From positions 2,442,501 through 2,506,500 of the forward strand of contig OY741273.1 of NCBI GenBank assembly GCA_963514095.1: a stretch of 64,000 nucleotides of DNA. The letters are read 5' to 3'. Shown here piece by piece: positions 11,294 to 23,619 of the stretch. The notes beneath the pieces were generated by a model, which made no database searches, was not told where the DNA came from, and saw nothing but the letters and a program-made list of their open reading frames with translations. The DNA comes from Eutrigla gurnardus. Its lineage: Eukaryota > Chordata > Actinopteri > Perciformes > Triglidae. Positions within the stretch are counted from its first letter, which is position 1, and the number at the start of each line of letters is the position of its first letter. The position numbers and the translations under genes are program-made.

Positions 11294-13805
11294 AGAGACA
11301 GATACGAAGAGATTGAGGCGTTTCTACATTTTGCCGGTTTTCAGGTTCATATATATATATATTTATTTTAGATTTGTTTGCAATCTTTAAATGTCCTAAT
11401 GAGTGAAATGAGTCTTTCATAATTAAACCTACAAAAATCATTGTTTCATCATCTGAAACATGCAAATGAACTCGGCCTCATTCATATTTCCTTTTTGATT
11501 TTTACGTGACGTTAATTAAAGCATTAAAACAAATGTAGAAATGTACGTGGTGTGTTTGGTCTCTAGCAGTGACAGATGTGAGATGTATGGGGTGTCGTGG
11601 GGATTGGATTAAATTGTCTCCATTGGATATCCTCCCCAGCTCTCTGCTCCATCCTCGGCGTCAGGGTGGTGTTCATGGCTCCGTCATCAGCACGCCACGT
11701 CTGTCTGTGTGTGTTGGCCATATTGTTGCTGCAGCACCGCAGTGCTTACGGGTGGTTTGGGGTCCCCTCGGTGCCCGGCTCCCCTTCACGGAGAGGCGGG
11801 GAGAGAGTGACACGCTCCCCTCACATGTTCTCCTCGGGGAACACTTATCAAACCAATACGCCAGCCGTCATTCAAGCCGCCATGCTGCAGACTCTCCACT
11901 TTGAAGTCTCCCCATCCTCTTGTTTTTTTAATCCCCCTCGCCTTTTCTCTCAACGTAATCCCACTGTAACTGCAGGGATTCTTCACAATTCACACAACAA
12001 AAAAACACACACACACACACACACCACTTCATCAACAATAACAATATGTTGAGAGCAACTATTGAATAGGAGGCTAAATCTAAATGGTGTAAGTGCTGGC
12101 ACTGCCACGCATCTCTGCGTCCGCGTTGCCAGTCGCTGTAAAAAGTTAATGTAAGCGCGATTCACAGGGAGCTGCTGGTGATGAAACTATGGTGTAACTG
12201 ATACCAACGTGCCACAGTGAAGGAGAGCATGGCCGCCCTCTCTTTGAAGGAGGCTCTTCCCATCCCACGATGCTCTGCTGGAGAGGCTCCTGTACGGCCG
12301 TACAGTACACACGGACAGATGGAGGGCAATACTGCACACAAAAGAGGCAATAGGGTTTTTTTTGCCGCAATACAGAAAAAAGCCTGCAAGTGAAGGAATT
12401 CATTGTTGGCTCCCCACACAACACTGAATGAGAGTGTGAATATCCAGTTTACAGTACGGAGGCTGATCTCAAACACAACCGCTTCTATGTCACGGAGATT
12501 TCCACATATTTATCATTTATATGATATCAATGTTATCATATTATTCCCCCCAAAAATACAATTACTAATTTAAAATGTGATTGGCATAATCATTTAAAAT
12601 CAGTGTTTGCTTGTTTTTTATTTCCATGTGTGAAGATTTCTCTTCAATCTTTAATGTTTTGCTACAAAAACATTGGAAAGTGTTGATATAGATTCATAAG
12701 TGAGTTTGGTAAATCATTTTGTTAGAAATGATAAAATAGATGAAATGTAAAATTCTTGCCGGGGCATTGCACACAGCACCGCAACTTCCTCCTGATCTCC
12801 GCGACCTCGGGTACTACAAATTTGTGCGCGACTAAAGAGGTGCATAATTCATAATAAATAAAAATCCTAAAACTGCCTTGCCTGCAAAAATAGCAAGGCA
12901 CTGTAAACAATGGGGGCGTAAAAGAGCTCTGAGGGGGAGGCCGTGAAAAACCCACGGCTACAGGGATGCCAAAAAAACATGTTTTTATCCAAGAGGGGTG
13001 AGCTAGTGTTGCCTATTACTATAGCAACAAGAAGACCTGGCTGCTTCAATCAGCTTTTGGTTTGTCGGCGAGGAGGAGGATAGGCAGAGCGGCTCCAGCC
13101 AGGCAGCCATGCAGGCGTCCTGGTTTTACTAATGAGGGCCGGCCGGCCGACCTCACACATCCTACTGTCACTCTGCAGCCTGCAGAGGTCACACTCACAG
13201 AGGGGACGAGACCCAACACACCCACTGCTATGTGAAGGGCAGCTGTCTGGAAACCTGACTCTCTCATCGGTTTTATTTGGCATCAATCGGGATCCACGTC
13301 TGTCGTCCAGCAGCAGGAAGTGGCAGTCGGCTGTCTTCAAACAAACAAACAAACAACCATATCTTGTCTATACTTAGCTTTACATGTTCCAATGCTTGCA
13401 GCTCTGTCAGACTTGTTGTTTTTCTCTGCTTCATTAAAGCTTGTGATTAAATGAAGGTGCTGCTTTAAACGATAATGGAGTTGTGACAGAGAAGACATTC
13501 GTAACGGCATCAGAGTGTGAAGTGGCAGAATTACTCACCACCCATAAAGGCAAACTGCGTCCTCGGCCGTATTTCCACGCGGATCTTCAAACACGACATT
13601 CATGTGGTGAAATAAAAGCCCAAACACTCTAATAGCACATCGGTGGCCTGCATGGTGAAAGTCCAGTGTGTTTGACTCTGTGACACCTGATTCATTGTGA
13701 CTTACTTGTTAAAATAATGTTGTGTGGGAACGTTATATTTAAGAAGACAGGGTTCTTTTAATTCTATTATGGGTAACACTCCATTTTAACCCCACTATTA
13801 TTATT

Positions 13806-13853
<48 letters not shown>

Positions 13854-14190
13854 TAACCCCACTAATCATGGAGCATATATCAGTATATAAGTCATATATA
13901 AATATTTATACAACACTATCATGTGTTAAGAAGCAGGTATAAGGTTTGAAGAGTACAGTATTTGTCAACAATTATAACTCCTATGAAGACATATTTTTAC
14001 ATATCAATTGGATTGTCATCCATGATCTGTTTATTCAGCAGAAAACCTCGGGACGGAGCGATGGAGGATTTTATGATGGATCACGATAAGAAACACTCTC
14101 AATTTTCAAGTTTTCAGTGCAATTGATAGTGATACATTTTTGCATTTAAATATCTTTTCAATGAAAATTAAATATCTTTTGCTATTCAAG
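8490..14190. other. Stretch without recognisable gene, several simple repeats
   Basis: Contains (AT)n at about 10825-10852, (CA)n at about 11235-11290, a short CA run at about 12005-12023, and an AT-rich TTA/TAA palindromic block at 13797-13853 flanked by copies of TTAACCCCACTA. No open frame has both splice context and recognisable domains. Confidence 0.4.
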
Positions 14191-14195
14191 TTTGT

Positions 14196-14443
14196 ATGTG
14201 TGTGTGTGTGTGTGTGTGTGTTAGTTGTTCTTTATCCCTGATGTCAAGGAATGTCCATAACCTTTTATTTATATATTTATCCATGAATATATTTTTTCAC
14301 CCGTCTAATCGTCCACCAAGTGGAGTGCACAGAGTAAGTGTTTCATTTCATTGTGCTGTAATGGATGACAATAATGTATTTCATCGTATCTTACCTCTCC
14401 CTCTTTATTACTTTTCATTTGTCAATTCCAATAAAACTGTACC

Positions 14444-14488
<45 letters not shown>
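14196..14488 (+). repeat. Two (TG)n microsatellites around a LINE-like tail
   Basis: (TG)n at 14196-14220 and 14446-14488. Between them, at about 14318-14385, GAGTGCAC followed by TTTCATT..TGTGCTGTAATGG..GACAATAA resembles the tail at 21775-21835. Confidence 0.6.
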
Positions 14489-15769
14489 TGCTATGTAACT
14501 GTAGTTCTTGTATAGGGACAAGTCAGAATGTGTTCCTCAATAGTGAGGAGGGGGATTTACCCTTAAATACATATTTACATGAAATATGTATCTGATAAGC
14601 ATGTGTTCTCATACACCTCACAAAATCAATGAAGAAAACTCAACTGACATCAATTATATTTCTCATAATTTGACATTGTTTTAAAATCTCCAAATAGAGT
14701 ACTCTACAAAACTTTAAAAATGTCCTTTTATCTGCTTATTAATACATAATAGTGCTGTATATAATTAAACAACACTGTCTCCTAAAAATGATGCTCTCAA
14801 CAACAACACTGCTTTGTAAATGACTTTACTGGGAAAATGTATTTTCTCAAGTAAGTCACAATTAAGTTTCAAGAGTCTCCAATAGTGGACGTATAGGTCA
14901 GGGGGTCCAACACAGGACTTTCACCAAGGAGACGGATGTGAGAGTCCTGTGTCAACGAGTACTTTTGCTGTTGTTCTGTTGTTTTAATGTTGTTGTCATT
15001 ATACGCCCATTTCCATGGAATTTTTCACACTTAAAAACAGTTCACTTATACGATGCAATTACTATTCATGTCATATCAAATGTGGTAAACGTGTTTAAAA
15101 AAAAGACAGAGTTCTATAAAGGGTTAGATATGCTTGATTTGCCACTGAGAACCAATGAGCACACAGTGATATTAAAATAGGGGACCATATAGCTCAAATC
15201 AACATTTCTCACATTGTAACAGATAGTAAGTGTGTGTTTGTGATCAGCCGGAGGTCAGCTACCTCTCTGTAAACTAGTCCCAGGCTGCTGCTGCTGCTGC
15301 TGTAATGTGTAATGATTAGTAATCAGTAGAAGAGCGATGGCAGGCCAATAGAAATAAAAAAGTTCCCCCAGATAAACCAATGGTGTGGCCCCACTGTTAC
15401 AGCGCTCAGCGAATCCCCTGCGGATCTGATGCAACAGGGCTGCAACTAAAGTTACTCCGTCGAACTGCAACATGGTGTCCTTCCGCTACGGCGCTACGGA
15501 AACTAGAGCCGGCTACACCGTCTGTAAAGTATCCCTCCAAGCTGCCAGACCGTCTCTGGTTAGAAGTGTGTTTCTGGTTCAGCATGTTAGTTCCAGTCTG
15601 ACTGGACTGTTAGGCAAATGTGTACGTTTCACTTTCAATGCCAGTTACAATCGAATAATACTTTCTACAGCGGAAGAACATCACGAGTGTTCTTAGGGTT
15701 GTGTGTCATTTCACATGTGTGGCATTTAGTGTACATCGCCGACATAAAGGAGACTAAATGAGTGCGTTC

Positions 15770-15771
<2 letters not shown>

Positions 15772-15806
<35 letters not shown>
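15772..15806 (+). repeat. (TG)n microsatellite upstream of atf5
   Basis: Uninterrupted TG repeat about 25 bp upstream of the CRE-like site of the atf5 promoter. Confidence 0.95.
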
Positions 15807-15809
<3 letters not shown>

Positions 15810-15831
15810 GCGGGGAAAGTCCCGAGCTTCA

Positions 15832-15928
15832 TGACGTAACGGCCGGCTGAACTCTGTAAACTGCGGAGTGATTTCGTCTGCTGTGATCAGGTCCGGGCAT
15901 TAGGAGTTCCAGAAGTAGCGGATTTAAA
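15832..15928 (+). promoter_or_regulatory. atf5: atf5 promoter elements: CRE-like site and TTTAAA box
   Basis: A CRE/ATF-like half-palindrome TGACGTAA lies at 15832-15839 and a TATA-like TTTAAA at 15923-15928. A start near 15950 would place uORF1 about 50 nt into the mRNA. The CRE-like site could allow control by CREB/ATF-family factors; this is inference. Confidence 0.45.
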
Positions 15929-15999
15929 AACTTTGTGTCTGCAAGTCTGTTCGTTGAAATAACACTTCCCGAGTCCCCGACGAGCAAAAGGGGAGAAAT

Positions 16000-16011
16000 A
16001 TGGCTTTCTAG
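16000..16011 (+). promoter_or_regulatory. atf5: uORF1 of atf5, three codons
   Basis: ATG-GCT-TTC-TAG in the first exon encodes Met-Ala-Phe. Known vertebrate ATF4 and ATF5 leaders carry a three-codon uORF1 that lets ribosomes resume scanning. No other ATG lies between it and the uORF2 start at 16085. Confidence 0.8.
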
Positions 16012-16084
16012 TCCGCGTCCGTCGTCCTGCTCGCCGTAAAGCTCCGCGCGCTTTGCTCGCTCAGCACCGAACACCGGAGGAACT

Positions 16085-16869
16085 ATGGGGTGAGTAACCT
16101 GCTTACCGAGAAAGTTGGACGGCAGCGTCCGCGTTCAGCTACAACAGAGTTTAAAGTAACATTACATGGACAGCACGTTAGTAAACTTCATTTACAGACT
16201 GTTTGAGCCGTTATTACTAGTTTAAAGTGACATGTCAAAGTGGTGACGTGGTAATAAAGGTGGATTCTGGGATTTTCTTGACACCATTTAAACTCCACAA
16301 CAAGTTACATTCAGGAAAACAACGTTCTGTTTGTGAGTTATAAACGTCTGTTATTACGATGTTTAAAACCGTTTTTTAATATTTGATCATTTACCTTTTT
16401 TTATTTCCCCATAGTTTATTGTGATGTAAAGTATTTTAAGTTCCTGTTTTGCACAAGATAATTATATTGTTGTGACATAAATCCATAATGGCTTCACAGC
16501 ACAGGTGGAAAAGTGATGACTTGATTTGACCTCATTCAACTTTTAAAATACATGTTAAATGTTATTAAATGTTAAATTTTAAATATTAAATAAAAAATAT
16601 AATTTTTCAAATTTGGGGAATTATTAAGGGCTTTAGAGGGTGAATTTGATGATTTAAAGGCTCAATCAAAATTGTACACATTTCTTAATTTCCTTCATTT
16701 TTTCAGGTCTTCAGGTATCTGCGCAATTCTTTCATCCACGCAACGCACGGTTTGTGCTTTTGAACAATTTAATCGAAGCAGAAGACACAATGGCGGCATC
16801 GATCCTTCGCAGGAAAATTCCTCCCATTTCCACAGGCGAGCTCGGCGCTCCCCCTCTCCGACAGGCTAG
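16085..16869 (+). promoter_or_regulatory. atf5: uORF2 of atf5, spliced, overlaps the main start
   Basis: ATG at 16085-16087 in exon 1. Exon 1 ends at 16089 before GTGAGT; joining to an acceptor at 16705-16706 continues the frame from 16707 to a TAG at 16867-16869. The product would be 55 residues. It overlaps the main atf5 start (16790) by 80 nt in another frame, the arrangement known for ATF4/ATF5 uORF2, which blocks main-ORF translation unless eIF2 is phosphorylated. Confidence 0.75.
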
Positions 16870-19114
16870 CTACAGCCAATCACGGCCGGGGACGTGGGCG
16901 GAGCCAGCGGGAAGGCAGCACTTAATTGGTGAGTTTTTCCAAGACGCTTTTTTATTTTTCCACATCCCGAGGTCGGAGCCGCAGTGCAGCACGGGCTAAT
17001 GTCGTACAGTGAGTACAGCTAAGTGGATATTTATCGAATGCAGACGATGCTGTTCAATCATTTTCAGATGATCGGTTAGTTGTTCACTTGGATTCTTTCT
17101 GGATGTGTTGCTTCATTTAAAGCTTCATGTTTTTTTTACATTTATCCTCTCCACCTTGCGTGATTTAAGATTTTTTTTTCAGATTTTTTTGTTTTTATTT
17201 CAATTATTCTCCACAAAAAGCTGAATGCAAAAAATGGATTGCTTTACTGCTTATATTTAATTATTTTTTGATTTTTTTGATTTTTTTTCATAGGTGATGG
17301 TCACTCAGATTGGATGACGGAAAAAGTTGATTTGTCTTCATTTGTGTCGACGACCGAGTCTTCTCCCAGCTCCTCCCTTCCACCGTCGCCGTTAGAACAA
17401 GATGTCAAGGTGCCCTCGGATCTGGAGGTCATGACCTCTCTACTGCAGGAGGAGCTGGCTCAGCTGGAGGACTACTTCCGCTCGGAGTCCACATCCACAG
17501 CGAACAAGTTGGAGAAATCCTCAAAATGTGACAAGGGTGCTCAAGCCATGGGCTCCCAGTCTTATTATCAGTTACCCTATGGCTCGTATGGGACCAGCCA
17601 ATCAGAAACCAGCCCTGTGGTTGTTACCTTGGCAACAGGGGAACTGGACCTGGGCAGCTTCTGTAGCGGTCCCATCGGCAGAACCAAAATTGCGCGACCG
17701 GCGCCGTACAACTACCACCACCGGTACCACCACCACAACAACGGGCGGAGAGTCATCAGCGAGGCTGTGAAGGTCAGCGAGGACGTTGGACTTGATACGT
17801 GGGGCTCGAGGGGAAGTTACTCAGGAAGCACGGAGTTGTCTGTGAACCACTACTCCACGCTGAAGACCGTGAGCAAGAGCAGCCTCGGTAGCGTCAAGAA
17901 GGTGAGAGAATGTGCTTTATCGTTGAAGGAAGAGGAGAGTTACTGTTTCTCGGAAGGAATGTTTTGCAGCGAGGAGATTGCGAGAGGCTTTTGTCTGGGA
18001 GGCTCGTACGACGGCCACCACAAGCGGACAGACGGACAGTTGATGCACAATGTGAAGGTCAATGTAAGTTACGACAGCACGGGGCTCGAGGTCTTGCACT
18101 GCAGTAAAGATGGAGGACTTTCCGGAAGTATTCCCCAAGAGACAATGGTGGCCGGGGACGGCTACTTCCACCAGTCCATGGCCAGCACAGAGCCTTACCA
18201 TAGCTTTATAGGGGACCTGGATCAGCCCTCACAAGCACAGGCTGTCGAGCCCCAACATGGCCACTACCTCTATCCAGAATGCCTTGCAGACCAAAGCTAC
18301 GAATGTCTGTCCAGAGGGGAGGGCGAGGGCGCGCTGATGGGTGCCCCCATCCACCGCCCCACCCAGAGGCTAAAGGATGAGCCCTGCTCTGTGAAGCCGG
18401 CTCTGGTGATGGGCGCCGCTTCTCCGGAGGGCGGCACTGGAGAGAGGAAGCAGAAGAAGAGAGACCAGAACAAAACGGCTGCTCACAGGTAAACAACAGC
18501 TCTCACTCCTGCATGCTTCATCAGCATCTACTGAATGGTCTTTTGTGTGCAGTGGATCGTTGCATCTTTCCATATCAATCAGTTAAAGACACTGAATACT
18601 TGTAACTGTTAACATGGCAGGAGTGTTACATACTCCGAGCACCCCCGCTGCTTTAAATGTCCTGCAGAGTGAAGGAGGAGATGGAAAGTCCCTCACTGCT
18701 GCCAAATTCAGCCCCACCTCTCCGTTCTTATAAGTCTGCTGTGTCTGTGTGTGAGTGTCAGTTCTTCACATCTGTCTCATGATGTTAGCTAAGGAGAAAA
18801 AGAAGTGTTTGCTCAGGGGAGGGATGCGTGTAATCCAGCCGACGTGGCTCGCTTGTCACGTTAATAAAGATGCAAGGCAGCAGAAAAGTCGTGTCAAACC
18901 AACAAAAGGCAGTCCCTTGTGTTGCAGGTACAGGCTGCGTAAGAGGGCGGAGCTGGACTGTCTGGAGGAGGAGCTGCACGGCCTCGAGGGGCAGAACCGG
19001 GAGCTTCGTGACAAGGCGGAGTCCGTGGAGCGAGAAATCCAGTACGTCAAAGATTTACTGATCGAGGTCTACAAGGCGCGAAGTCAGCGGCTCAAACAGG
19101 ACGGCAGTGCCTAA
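16790..19114 (+). CDS. atf5: ATF5-type bZIP transcription factor (three coding segments)
   Basis: Coding segments are 16790-16928, 17294-18488 and 18928-19114: 1521 nt in frame, 506 residues. Junctions are G|GTGAGT with TAG|GTGATG, and CAG|GTAAAC with GCAG|GTACAG; all phases agree. The first junction restores HLIGDGHSDWMTEKVDL, matching GFSDWMTERVDF of mammalian ATF5. The C-terminus is the bZIP: a basic region with KQKKRDQNKTAAHRYRLRKR, then a leucine zipper ending EREIQYVKDLLIEVYKARSQ, nearly identical to ATF5 and distinct from ATF4 (EIQYLKDLIEEVRKAR). The middle is Ser- and His-rich and poorly conserved. ATF5 is a nuclear stress-response factor. At 506 residues it is longer than human ATF5 (about 280). 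The leader carries uORF1 and an overlapping uORF2. Fish may have two ATF5 paralogues; I cannot say which this is. Confidence 0.9.
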
Positions 19115-19654
19115 ACCTCCCACGCTGACCTCACCGCCAAAAAACTCCCAACCAGCACCAGGAGGAAAAAACAAGTCAAGAGCACCAAATGGTTTTTGTC
19201 TCACAGGAATGAAATGGTAGTTGCATGATTTTGGTAGTTCTTTTTAAAAAAAAAATAAAATAAAATAAATACAATCGTTCCAAGAGGATGGCCAAATAAA
19301 AAAACCCACCTTTCCTAAAAAAAAAAAAAAAGCAAAAGGAGAAGTTTCCAAATGGGTGACTAAACTATAAGAAGCCTTAGTGAGGTGGCTCCTAGAGGAG
19401 ATGCTGAACTTGTCCGTGACCACTGTGATCCGAACTGCACTCGCAGCCTTGATGACTGAGTTTGCGCTGCTTGCAATGATTGATCGTTTACAAAATGCTC
19501 TGAATCGGTAGTGGTGATGGAATTTGCTTGTGTTTTTTTTGTGACACGCATTGGCAGCATCGAGGCAGATCCATGCTAAATATACATTTTATTTTCTATT
19601 TTATTTTTACTTAATAATGTTCATTTATCCTTTTTGCTTTAAAACAATCGACTG

Positions 19655-19660
19655 AATAAA
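19655..19660 (+). terminator. atf5: atf5 poly(A) signal AATAAA
   Basis: AATAAA about 540 nt after the atf5 stop. Earlier A-rich ATAAAA motifs near 19255-19300 are possible alternatives. Confidence 0.55.
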
Positions 19661-19699
19661 GAGTTTGCTGAAAAAAAGTGTAACACGCTCTACAAATAT

Positions 19700-20662
19700 T
19701 AATCATCAGAGACATTTAGAAAACGTGTATTGCTAAAAAATGTGGAGTATTTACACTTCTTTCCCCTACTGAAATACCCAATGCATGTTTGATTTTGGAA
19801 AAGCATGTGCGAGTGTTATTTGAAGGCAATATTCTGTTCACTGCATGGCTTCAAGATCTCCACCGCGTCCAAACTTTATTCTTCTCATCGGCTGGCGACT
19901 CTTTTGACCGGAGTTTCCCGCCGGTGTGACTTCCCCGCTCAGGTCTTTTGGTTTCCGCTCTGACAAACGCAAACATTCTCTGGCTTTTCTTCTCTTCCTT
20001 TTCGCTCTTCTCTCGGCTGTATTTTGCGAACAAACAATCACCTGTTGACGCAACAATAAATCATTGTTGGGTAACGGTACGACTTCATGGGAATTTTGTT
20101 TTTCAATTGATCAATTTGATGTGTCTGAAATTCAGGTCCTTTTTAGGAATCAATGTCAGGAAATTATACATCAGGTCAATTACAGCCAAATAAACCAGTT
20201 ATGTAGTATCATTCATCTCTGCCTTTGGACTGTTCTTCACCGGTCACGCTCTCATTCTGCAGCCGTTCAAACTCCTCGTCACAACCAAGAAGTGTAGAAG
20301 TAGGAGAGTGGGAGGAGGGCTGGGTGGGGGGGCAGATGCAGGATAAAGACCCTCCTCCCCTCCTGTCTGTTCTGTGGAAGTGTGGGTTCCAGCCCTCTTT
20401 TTGGCTGCAATGCAGTCAAGATATTTCCCAGGATTCACCACTGGACGGCAGCATAACGCAGACTTTGATTGACACCTGACCCCGTTTCCCTTTAGATGTA
20501 GAGCTGTGTGTTGATTGGACGTGGCCGAACAGTCGGTGAGGGAGATGTGACTGCAGAGGGACAACATTTCACCGCTCGCTTCCTGTGACCGCCGCAGGGC
20601 CGAGCACAAGATATCAAGCTCCAGCAGTCAACAGACAACATGAAGTTGCCTATCTCGTCTCC

Positions 20663-20708
<46 letters not shown>

Positions 20709-21267
20709 TCTCTTGGTATCTCTCCGAGCAGTCATACGCCTTTCAAGTGCATGAGGCAACATCACACAATCGTTGCAGGAGGAGGAGAGATGCAAGTGAA
20801 CTATCAGAAAGAAAAGTACTGGCTTGACAGAGAATGCCGTTAAAGCTATTGATTCTGTTCTGTCTGCTGTTTGTTTCATAAAGATGCTATCTGAAAAAAA
20901 CAAAAAAAAACAATTCAGTTTGTAAAGCTGATAATAAGATATAAGATTTATTTAGCACATATTAACTCAGCCGCTCCTTTATAAATGATAATAATTTGAA
21001 TATAATCTAAAAATTATCCACAAAGGGAATCCAAATAGTAATACACGTATAGCTTATTAATCAGAACAAATCAACCAATTAACCAACCTTTCAAATGCCA
21101 CAACAAACCCGGAGAAAATGTGTGAATTAAAGGGTTTATTTAACATTACAATCACATCACACCAACATCTGTAATACATGAATAATACAAGAATATGAAT
21201 ATATAGTAGTTTGCTCTGTGAAGTCTGCTCTGGGGATAATCAAGGGGTAATGTAATAAAACATTTTG

Positions 21268-21270
<3 letters not shown>
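19700..21270. other. Stretch without recognisable gene
   Basis: Contains (TG)n at about 20665-20705. No coding exon recognised. Confidence 0.4.

Positions 21271-21363
<93 letters not shown>
21271..21363 (+). repeat. (AT)n-(GT)n compound microsatellite
   Basis: About 70 bp of AT followed by about 20 bp of GT. Confidence 0.95.
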
Positions 21364-21389
21364 ATACAGTTGGCTGTTAAAATGTAGTG

Positions 21390-21845
21390 TGTACAGGGAG
21401 AAGTATATCCGTTTGTTGTGAGCACACATGGATCACTCCCGAGAGGTTTACTGTGTGGAGGTGTTTCTTGCCAGCAGGTGTCATCCCGAGCTCAAACAAG
21501 ACTGGAGCCATTCCTACACTAACCCTGCAACAACATGTTGGGCCAGAAATGTTACGGGAGCCCACTCATCTGATCCACAACACCTTCAGCCTGATGAAGT
21601 CTGGCGAGCGATACTGGAGTGCAGGGACAGCCTATTCTCACAGGCAGGGACAACAACCATTCGCTCTCATGCCTTCCTGAAGCAGAGTCATCCTCATGCA
21701 ATCCACAGAGTCTATTTTTATATTCTTATTCCTATTTATTTATAAATATATATCCCCCCCCCCCATCCCATGTTCACGAGTGCACAAGTAAGAATTTCAT
21801 TATGCTGTCATGCATGGGTGACAATAAAGTATCTTTTCTCATCAT
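21390..21845 (+). mobile_element. Possible 3' end of a non-LTR retrotransposon
   Basis: A decayed open stretch is followed by a C run and GTGCACAAGTAAGAATTTCA then GACAATAAAGTATC, a LINE-like 3' tail with a poly(A) signal. A similar tail lies at about 14318-14385. No reverse transcriptase motif is left, so the family is uncertain. Confidence 0.35.
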
Positions 21846-22095
21846 GTTGTGACACTATATTCCAGTCCTGATGTTTGGCTCTCTAATTGGGGTTAAATGA
21901 AAATCCTTCAGGTCAGTTGCACGTCATTAACCCCGTGGAGCAGAGTCACAAAGAGTAAAACCTGAAAGCAGCCAAAACCGATGCTAAAAAGTAGGTCAAT
22001 TTGGTCATAATCCATCCACGCCTGTGAGTTTGTTTTGGGGTTATTAGTTATTATTTGTAAGAACAATTTTACTGAGTAAGACAATTGACCTATAT

Positions 22096-23200
22096 TAAAG
22101 GGATAGTTTGGAATTTTGGACATAAGACCTATTATCCAAGTCAGCCGGTGTGTTCGAGACGTCTGGAGACGTTTTCAAGAAATTTCAGTCAGTTCTTCTA
22201 GTTGCCGAGTTCGCTTGTGCTATGGCTAGCGCAAGTCAACGGTTCTTGGCTAGTCTGGCATTAAAAACACTCATACCGACTCCACAGTGCACCCGAGGCA
22301 AATCAATTGTAACGACAGACTATCGATGTACATATCTATGTTGATAGAATGTTTGAAATAAAACCAACCTTGCATTTTTAAGGATATATGTCTCAGCAGC
22401 AGCAGCAGCAGCGTGTCATACTTCCTAGTAGGCTATGGCAGCGGCAGACTGATATCACCTAGCACTTATAAGTTACCGGTTCTATAATAGTTTGTTTACC
22501 TGCTGTCATTGCTACAGACGCAGAGTAGCCTGCAGTGCTAGTTTCTTCAATCTCACAGAAATGGACACTTTTGGAGAATATACTGAAACTTTTGAAGACT
22601 CTGATGAGGAGTTTTTTTCCACCCAAACCCAACCGTATCTGTACGAGCCTGAATATACAGAGGAAGAATTGCGCGAGAGGGATGCTCAAAGGGCAGAACG
22701 TGAACGAGCGTCTGTGGAGACCGAGATAGCCCCCGCTGGAGCTGAGAACCGGGACCGAACAAACGGAGACTGGTGGTGCCAGGAGGGAATCCCCCGCAAC
22801 GCGTCGGAGGGTTTACGGGTCTACGGACAGAGCAGAGGTTCGGGTTTGCGGTGCGTAATTGCGGGTTGGCTGGGCCGTGGGCTGCCCAGTGTTTGCGTGA
22901 GGTCCAAGCGCTTTTCACCCAGGTCTGAGGGCATGAGGCCCGACAATTCGGCACGATTTTGGCACGAGTTCGATTGCCTATTTACGGGCAGTATTTCGGG
23001 CGGCGCGTCTTAGAGTTTTGAGTCCGACAGAGCATGTGTGGATTCGCATGGCCGTGTGCTGCCCGGTGTTTGTTTGTTTATGAGGTCCAAGCGCTTTTCA
23101 GACAGCCTTGGGGGCATAAGGGCTGAGTTGAGTTGTGCAATATTTTGTTTTCTGTAACACTTTCTGTATTCATTTTGACGTTTGAAATAAAAATTAAATG
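22096..23200 (+). pseudogene. TTAA-flanked element with a P2X7-intracellular-domain-like gene fragment
   Basis: The block opens with TTAAAGGGATAGTTTGG, a start typical of TTAA-targeting DNA transposons. An ATG at 22561 begins an acidic N-terminal region, MDTFGEYTETF, followed by YEPEYTEEELRERD and a GDWWC motif. This matches my recollection of the N-terminal part of the multicopy teleost proteins that share the P2X7 cytoplasmic domain (YEPEYT-EEL, then WWC). After WWC the expected cysteine-rich region is missing and the frame runs into unrelated GC-rich sequence with a duplicated segment (GAGGTCCAAGCGCTTTTCA at about 22899 and 23081). An AATAAA lies near 23190. Likely a broken copy; the family assignment is from memory. 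Confidence 0.4.
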
Positions 23201-23219
23201 TTGTATTATTTTGTCCTGG

Positions 23220-23612
23220 GACTGCACAGTGGTGTAGTGGGTAGCACTGTCGCCTCACAGCGAGAGGATCCCGGGTTCGATTCCCGGGTCAGCCCGGGTT
23301 CCTTCTGTGTGGAGTTTGCATGTTCTCCCCGTGTAAGCGTGGGTTCTCTCTGGGTTCTCTGGCTTCCTCCCAGAGTCCAAAGACATGCAGGATGGGGATA
23401 GGTTCATTGGTGACTCTAAAATTGCCCGTAGGTGTGAATGTGAGTGCGAATGGTTGTCTGTCTCTACATGTCGGCCCTGTGATAGACTGGCGACCTGTCC
23501 AGGATGTACCCCACCTTCGCCCAATGACAGCTGGGATCGGCTCCAGCCCCCCCGCAACCCTGAATACAGGATAAGCGGTAGACAATGGATGGATGGATGG
23601 ATGGATGGATTA
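23220..23612 (+). repeat. tRNA-headed SINE-like element with (GGAT)n tail
   Basis: The head has polymerase-III-like boxes: GTGTAGTGGGTAGCACTGTC (A box) and GGGTTCGATTCCC (B box). The body includes TGTGGAGTTTGCATGTTCTC, ATTGCCCGTAGGTGTGAATG, CTGGCGACCTGTCCAGG and GGCTCCAGCCC, and ends in GGATGGAT repeats. This structure is very common in fish genomes. Near full length, unlike the copy at 833-1018. Confidence 0.8.
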
Positions 23613-23619
23613 TTCTGTC

